Positions 59,760-64,000 of a stretch of 64,000 nt of DNA are shown here, piece after piece. The DNA lies in IMG/VR virus record IMGVR_UViG_3300027741_000048, positions 1-64,000 of that record; one strand, given 5' to 3'. Each line of letters begins with the position of its first letter. Positions within the stretch are counted from its first letter, which is position 1. The notes beneath the pieces were generated by a model that saw only the letters and a program-made list of their open reading frames with translations, made no database searches and had not been told where the DNA came from. The translations under genes and the position numbers were made by a program. Origin of the DNA: a virus.

Positions 59760-62348
59760 CTAGTTCATACCTAAAAGATCGAAAAGATCTATTTGCATGT
59801 CGTTGCCTGGCTTTTTTATCTGCCAATTAACAGCTTCATAAAAACGCTCGATAACAGAGTAGATAATCGTTTCAAACATCTTTTCATAATCGATTTCAAA
59901 AACCGCTTCAAATTCTTTTGGATAGTAGTATTTGTAGCCAACTACTGATAGGCCAAAGCTATTTGGCTTACGTACCTCAATAAATCGTACTTTGTCTCCT
60001 GAGGTAAGTTTCTCATATTTTCTCTCAATACCGAAGCGATCAAGCAGGACGTTGTGGTAGTACGCTGCTTTGACGTGCTTAGGCATGCCCTTGACGGTCT
60101 CGAATCCATTACATTTATTGGCGTACTTTTCGTAGCCTTTTACACCCATGACATACGCAATGTCCTCGATAGGCAGACTCTTAAAGATATCATAGGTCTC
60201 GTTAAAGACCTTGTTAGTCTGATTGTAGTCCTTGGTTAAAAGCATTGTCTCGATAATTTTCTTTACATACGGCTTGATAGGTGCAGGCATGGTTGTACGC
60301 ACTACCTCAACACCTGTGTATTTGAATTTCTTCCCTGGTATGCCTTCTACATCGAGTGTATGTAGAACGTATCGTTTTTTAGCTAAGAAAAGACCTGCAT
60401 TGGCGATTGCTTCTCGTTTAAATACAAGTCTGCAATCTTTCGAACCAAGAGCGCTTCTTCCCCAGCTCGTAATTTCTTTGTTTAGATGCGCTTCAATGTC
60501 TTCAACAGCTTTATAATATTCCGGTGCTACATCGCCGTTTTTATCAAAGATAGGAATCTTTTTCGCTTCAACGAGATGCTTGATAGAGATATAGCTCGAA
60601 TCTGTATCATTGTAGATAATCGGAGAATTTGTTTCAAGATAATCGTCAGACAGTCCTGTATGCTTCTTGATGTAGTCGGTTAATATTCGGTTCGATTCTT
60701 TAATTACCGCTTGTCCTGTTAGTGTAATGGAATTAGCAAGATCATCGTCACCGAGCGGGCTGTGCTTGTTACCAAAATATCCGTACACCGTGTTCATCAA
60801 GATTTTAATAGTGTGTTGACGTATATTAAGACGGTCTATTTCAATCTGTAATGTATGATACTCAGGTGTATTCTCCTGTAACGTTAAGAGTTTTTTCTTC
60901 GCTTTTGTTAGCTGCTTTTTAACTTCGACACGCTTGTTGTAGTAGTAATCAATTGTGTCAGGTATGATTCCTTTCTCCTTCTGCGTGAAGAGAATCTTTG
61001 CTCGAGATATGGCGATCTCCTCTTGCTTCACGAATGCAGCGAATTTCTCATGCGTTAGTGTAAATGTCTGACCGTTTACGTGCTTAATGGTTATATCCTT
61101 ATCCGTCTTATCGGTAATCTTGCCGATTTTCGTCTCAGGAGAGAGATTAAGCGTAATCATTGTATTTGGATATAGACTGTTTGCATCGAGTGAGATGATA
61201 TGCTCTTGAAATCCTCGTTGCGGATCAGCTACGTAAGCACCTTTATTCTTTGTATCGTCTTTTACATCCTTTATAAAAGTTGGAATACGTTTATCCTTTA
61301 AGCGTGCTCGAATTGCGCATAGCCCTGTAATTACAGAAAGCGAGCCAAGAGCTCCCTCGAATGTAGTTAGACCGGCGTATGCTATCATACGTAACAGCTG
61401 TATATACTGTAGCTTTTGTTCTAATCTTACGAGAAGGTTAACGTCCTGGATGTTGTAGTCAACAAATGTCTCCCAGTCGTTATCTGCTAGTTCTGTGAGA
61501 TTCTGATCACCGTAATCAATCTTACGTTCATTCAACTCAATTTCTCCAATCGCATCGAGCTTATACGACTCGCGCAGGGTTTGACAAAACCGTTTATACA
61601 CGTCAAGATAATCGACGCAGGATAAACCCTCTACATACCATTTGACCTGCTCTTTACCGTACTTACCGAGAAACGTTCGTGATCGTAGCGAACCAACCGG
61701 AGATAACTCTTGCATAGCTTCTTCGCCAAGTATTTTCTTTACACGATTTATAACATACGGTACATCAAAGAATTCTGAGTTCCAGCCAGAGAGAATATCG
61801 CAGTAATCTTTCGTAAAGAAATTAAGAAACTTGCGCAGTAGTTCTTCTTCGTTTTTACAAGCAGTGTATATTACGTCATCTGATTTCGTTGTATACGGTT
61901 TAAGTCCCCAGGAGTAGAACTTCTTAACCAATGTATCGTATATAGTTATAATATTAATAGTATCGGTGGGATCTTGCGGGTTCGGAAACGCATCTGGCGA
62001 ATACGTCTCGATATCGATAAAATACACCTTGAGCGGAAACTTAGTGAAATCTGGCTTCTCATTCTCCTGCCAGTATGCGTCAATAAGGAATTGCTGATAG
62101 ACGTTAAAGTTCTCGAAAACACGCGTAACTTTGTTATCTTTGAGATAACGTGATCGATCGTATTGATTCTTAAAGCGCTTCCGCTTTAGCTTAGTATTAA
62201 AGATACTCTGAGCGTCAGCAGCGTTGTTTGTTTCAAGATAAATATATGGTTCGTATGTACTCGGTAACGTAATTCGCTTACCGTTCTCGTCCCACGTATA
62301 TAAATTTATACATTGTTGCTGTGATGAATATGAAACATTTCTATACAC
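59760..62348 (-). CDS. DNA polymerase, family B (gp43-like)
   Basis: The GTG at 62348 is preferred as start (862 residues); a TTG at 62384 would add 12 hydrophobic residues encoded by the palindrome. Exonuclease motifs: 'VYFIDIETYS', 'LSGWNSEFFDVPYVINRV' and 'DYNIQDVNLLVRLE'. Polymerase motifs: A 'SLDANSLYPNTMITLNL', B 'IKILMNTVYGYFGNKHSP' and C 'IIYNDTDSSYIS'. The C-terminal 'QIDLFDLLGMN' is a likely clamp-binding tail like that of T4 gp43. It replicates phage DNA with proofreading. No intein is present. T4 gp43 is 898 residues. Confidence 0.93.
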   Translation of the reverse strand: MYRNVSYSSQQQCINLYTWDENGKRITLPSTYEPYIYLETNNAADAQSIFNTKLKRKRFKNQYDRSRYLKDNKVTRVFENFNVYQQFLIDAYWQENEKPDFTKFPLKVYFIDIETYSPDAFPNPQDPTDTINIITIYDTLVKKFYSWGLKPYTTKSDDVIYTACKNEEELLRKFLNFFTKDYCDILSGWNSEFFDVPYVINRVKKILGEEAMQELSPVGSLRSRTFLGKYGKEQVKWYVEGLSCVDYLDVYKRFCQTLRESYKLDAIGEIELNERKIDYGDQNLTELADNDWETFVDYNIQDVNLLVRLEQKLQYIQLLRMIAYAGLTTFEGALGSLSVITGLCAIRARLKDKRIPTFIKDVKDDTKNKGAYVADPQRGFQEHIISLDANSLYPNTMITLNLSPETKIGKITDKTDKDITIKHVNGQTFTLTHEKFAAFVKQEEIAISRAKILFTQKEKGIIPDTIDYYYNKRVEVKKQLTKAKKKLLTLQENTPEYHTLQIEIDRLNIRQHTIKILMNTVYGYFGNKHSPLGDDDLANSITLTGQAVIKESNRILTDYIKKHTGLSDDYLETNSPIIYNDTDSSYISIKHLVEAKKIPIFDKNGDVAPEYYKAVEDIEAHLNKEITSWGRSALGSKDCRLVFKREAIANAGLFLAKKRYVLHTLDVEGIPGKKFKYTGVEVVRTTMPAPIKPYVKKIIETMLLTKDYNQTNKVFNETYDIFKSLPIEDIAYVMGVKGYEKYANKCNGFETVKGMPKHVKAAYYHNVLLDRFGIERKYEKLTSGDKVRFIEVRKPNSFGLSVVGYKYYYPKEFEAVFEIDYEKMFETIIYSVIERFYEAVNWQIKKPGNDMQIDLFDLLGMN

Positions 62349-62356
62349 AAAAATTA

Positions 62357-62376
62357 ATATAGCGTATACGCTATAT
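62357..62376 (-). promoter_or_regulatory. Perfect 20-base palindrome before the DNA polymerase start
   Basis: ATATAGCGTATACGCTATAT is its own reverse complement and lies 8 bases before the GTG at 62348. As RNA it can fold into a stem of about 8 bp with a TATA loop close to the ribosome-binding region. T4 gp43 represses its own translation at a hairpin in the same place. Confidence 0.55.
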
Positions 62377-62380
62377 CTTA

Positions 62381-63625
62381 TCAAGATATAATATTATTAA
62401 CAGCGTTGATGAGCTTCCTATCTTTATGACCGTACGGTAATGTATGCAACTCAACGTACTTGTTGATATTATCTTCATTTTCCAACCAACGGCTCTCGGA
62501 TATCTTTCTCATCTTTGTACATATATTCATGTATCTACCCTTTTTCGAGAGAACATCGTCGACGATATCTATCATCTCTTCACCGGTATCAAACTTATAC
62601 GGTGCGTTTTCGTATGTAACAATATTCTGACATGCAATTGGCAGACCATAGCTACATGCCTCGACGAATTTAAGATCAGACTTTGCTTTATTGAAAGTGT
62701 TATTTTGTAAAGGCGCTACCATCATATTAACATTGAGGTTTGCGATTTTTTCAGGGTATCTATAGAGAGTCTCCCATGGGTGGTATTCGAACTCTCTACT
62801 CTGTATAAGATCATGCAATGGAAGAGGATATGCGCCTAAGAATACCCATTGATACTTGTCTTTTGTAGCGCGTATGACTCTATTAACATGCGCAAAATCG
62901 TCGTTTTGACCTACTCTATTATCAACATCAAAATGAGCTCCGGATCCTGCGTAGAGAATTCTTGGCTTCTTCTGATACCTATCATAGTTCTCAGATATTC
63001 TCTTTTCGTTGTAGTAATTACCCATCCAAAATTTCGGTGGGTAGTTTGGTATAACGGTAACATTCTTATTATTTGTCTTGCTCTGGTAATATTCCTTCAT
63101 GAAGTCACATGTTACAGTAATCTCATCACATAACTCCATGATCTCTTGCGCTGTTTTCCTGATTATCGGGTCGGTAAAGGCTGGCTTGAATTTATTATAC
63201 TCAGGGATATCTTCACTGAAGACAAGATCATCAATCTCATAGATAATTCTAAAACCGAGTTCCTGACTTACTTTTTTAAGAAATTTTATAAATTCAAGCT
63301 GATGCGTGGTAGCCTGTCGTTGTATACGAACGCATTTTGCTCCTCTAAAATAGTTAGGATCAAAACACATCATTGTACTACCATGGACAACCTGCTTCTG
63401 ATGAGCGTTAAGTATATGCTCCGGCCAGATCATTCTCCAAAAACCACAGCCACTATAATCTGCATAATAGTTAATTACGCGCTCAAGAGAGAGCTCCGGA
63501 GGCTGCGGAAGAGGTTGCTGCGCCATAATCGGTTGACTACCCGCAGTAGCAAAAGGCGATGGTCCGAACGGTGAGGGAGAGAACGGTGAAACAAAAGGCG
63601 ACGGAAAAAACGGACTTGTAATCAT
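62381..63625 (-). CDS. Glycosyltransferase, GT4-like (GT-B fold)
   Basis: A 414-residue protein. The first ~35 residues are a low-complexity repeat of 'SPF' units. The body shows GT-B features: 'GFRIIYEIDDLVFSEDIPEY', 'CDEITVTCDFMKEYYQ', 'VTVIPNYPPKFWMG', 'PRILYAGSGAHFDVDN', 'YQWVFLGAYPLPLHD' and 'KSDLKFVEACSYGLPIACQN', the last being the donor-binding E-x7-E-like region. It would transfer sugar from a nucleotide donor; the acceptor is unknown. It overlaps the upstream TTG of the polymerase frame by 4 bases. Confidence 0.75.
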   Translation of the reverse strand: MITSPFFPSPFVSPFSPSPFGPSPFATAGSQPIMAQQPLPQPPELSLERVINYYADYSGCGFWRMIWPEHILNAHQKQVVHGSTMMCFDPNYFRGAKCVRIQRQATTHQLEFIKFLKKVSQELGFRIIYEIDDLVFSEDIPEYNKFKPAFTDPIIRKTAQEIMELCDEITVTCDFMKEYYQSKTNNKNVTVIPNYPPKFWMGNYYNEKRISENYDRYQKKPRILYAGSGAHFDVDNRVGQNDDFAHVNRVIRATKDKYQWVFLGAYPLPLHDLIQSREFEYHPWETLYRYPEKIANLNVNMMVAPLQNNTFNKAKSDLKFVEACSYGLPIACQNIVTYENAPYKFDTGEEMIDIVDDVLSKKGRYMNICTKMRKISESRWLENEDNINKYVELHTLPYGHKDRKLINAVNNIIS

Positions 63626-63635
63626 ACTTAGTTAG

Positions 63636-64000
63636 TTATAGTGATGAGTTATTAAAATCAATACGTCTCGTTATACCATTACTCTTTTCAAGATATATAA
63701 CATCACCGGTTGCAGCTTTTACGCTTTCTTTTCTATGACTGATAACCATTATACTTTCATCATACTTATCAACACGCTCTTTCAGAACGTTAATAACCAG
63801 CTCAATACCTCGCGCATCAAGACTTGAATCAAATAGCTCGTCATAGATACTAAAATTAAAACACACATCACCCTGAAGACGTCTCATATCCATAAACGCA
63901 AATAAACACGCTAAGTCAATATTCTTTCTTTCAGCTCCGCTAAAATTAAAGTACGAGCATATCTTACCCTTTACATCAACGATTTCTTCTTCAAAATATT
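63636..64000 (-). CDS. Recombination nuclease large subunit, gp46/Rad50-like (partial)
   Basis: The frame is open to the right edge and gives the C-terminal ~121 residues of an SMC-type ATPase. Visible are the ABC signature region 'FNFSGAERKNIDLACLFAFM', Walker B and D-loop 'FSIYDELFDSSLDARG', and the H-loop 'IMVISHRKES'. The internal ATG at 63893 is not the start. With gp47 such proteins resect DNA ends for recombination. The N-terminal Walker A half lies beyond the window. Confidence 0.85.
   Translation of the reverse strand, partial: YFEEEIVDVKGKICSYFNFSGAERKNIDLACLFAFMDMRRLQGDVCFNFSIYDELFDSSLDARGIELVINVLKERVDKYDESIMVISHRKESVKAATGDVIYLEKSNGITRRIDFNNSSL

Noticed and set aside
63146-63574. 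142-codon ORF opposite the glycosyltransferase gene
   Set aside because: It is antisense to a clear GT-B protein and shows no domain pattern; the Arg-rich end comes from the reverse of the SPF repeats.
1-64000. CRISPR arrays, tRNA genes, insertion sequences
   Set aside because: No regularly spaced direct repeats, cloverleaf-like stretches or transposase genes with terminal repeats were seen by eye; gene packing leaves almost no room for them. A tRNAscan-type search would be the decisive test for tRNAs.

Overview
This window is part of the genome of a large, AT-rich, T4-like contractile-tailed bacteriophage. The evidence is a T4-type virion and replication gene set: a large terminase, tail sheath and tube, gp6/gp25/gp53-like baseplate wedge proteins, a baseplate lysozyme, a gp14-like neck protein, a family B DNA polymerase, a sliding clamp, a clamp loader, a DnaB-like helicase, a primase, a gp32-like ssDNA-binding protein, UvsX and a gp46-like recombination nuclease. 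The gene order differs from T4 and most structural proteins are very divergent, so this is a distant T4 relative. A candidate one-piece spanin implies a Gram-negative host with an outer membrane. No portal, major capsid, prohead protease, tRNA or CRISPR array was seen.

Layout. 1-8844 (+): tail-fibre and adhesin genes (lectin-like, beta-propeller, peptidase S74 chaperone, glycine-rich tip). 8882-10553 (+): lysis cassette of u-spanin, holin and pesticin-like endolysin. 10573-13298: small genes, an HExxH metallopeptidase candidate, a PD-(D/E)XK nuclease and a Dps/ferritin-like protein. 13301-23269 (-): two giant tail proteins and the gp6- and gp25-like wedge genes. 23337-25846: clamp loader and dUTPase (-) flanked by lone + strand genes. 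25861-42478 (-): baseplate hub, tape measure, tube-like proteins, sheath and the C-terminal terminase gene. 42553-44256 (-): the N-terminal terminase gene. 44281-46277 (+): head core and neck. 46274-63625 (-, with two lone + strand genes): primase, clamp, ssDNA-binding protein, candidate helicase loader, helicase, a glycosyltransferase, a glutamine amidotransferase, QueC, UvsX, DNA polymerase and a second glycosyltransferase. 63636-64000 (-): the C-terminal end of a gp46-like gene. Genes are tightly packed; no gene-free stretch exceeds 300 bases, and the longest (56332-56522) holds a GIY-YIG endonuclease relic.

The most striking system is the large terminase. Its Walker A loop is interrupted by a class 3 (W-C-T) intein carrying two LAGLIDADG motifs. 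The segment just before Walker B is broken by an atypically split intein whose halves lie on two separate genes. A working packaging motor of about 573 residues would need one cis and one trans protein-splicing event. The fracture resembles the metagenomic TerL split inteins of the AceL type, and the intein ends in Gln rather than Asn.

Other notable points. The class II glutamine amidotransferase gene appears to start at an ATT codon behind a strong Shine-Dalgarno sequence and beside the GIY-YIG relic. It lies near QueC, suggesting a possible 7-deazaguanine DNA-modification route. A T4-late-promoter-like octamer, (A/T)ATAAATA, sits 3-11 bases before many start codons, which predicts leaderless or nearly leaderless late mRNAs. 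A perfect 20-base palindrome lies just before the probable GTG start of the DNA polymerase, and a related hairpin sits at the same distance before the primase start.
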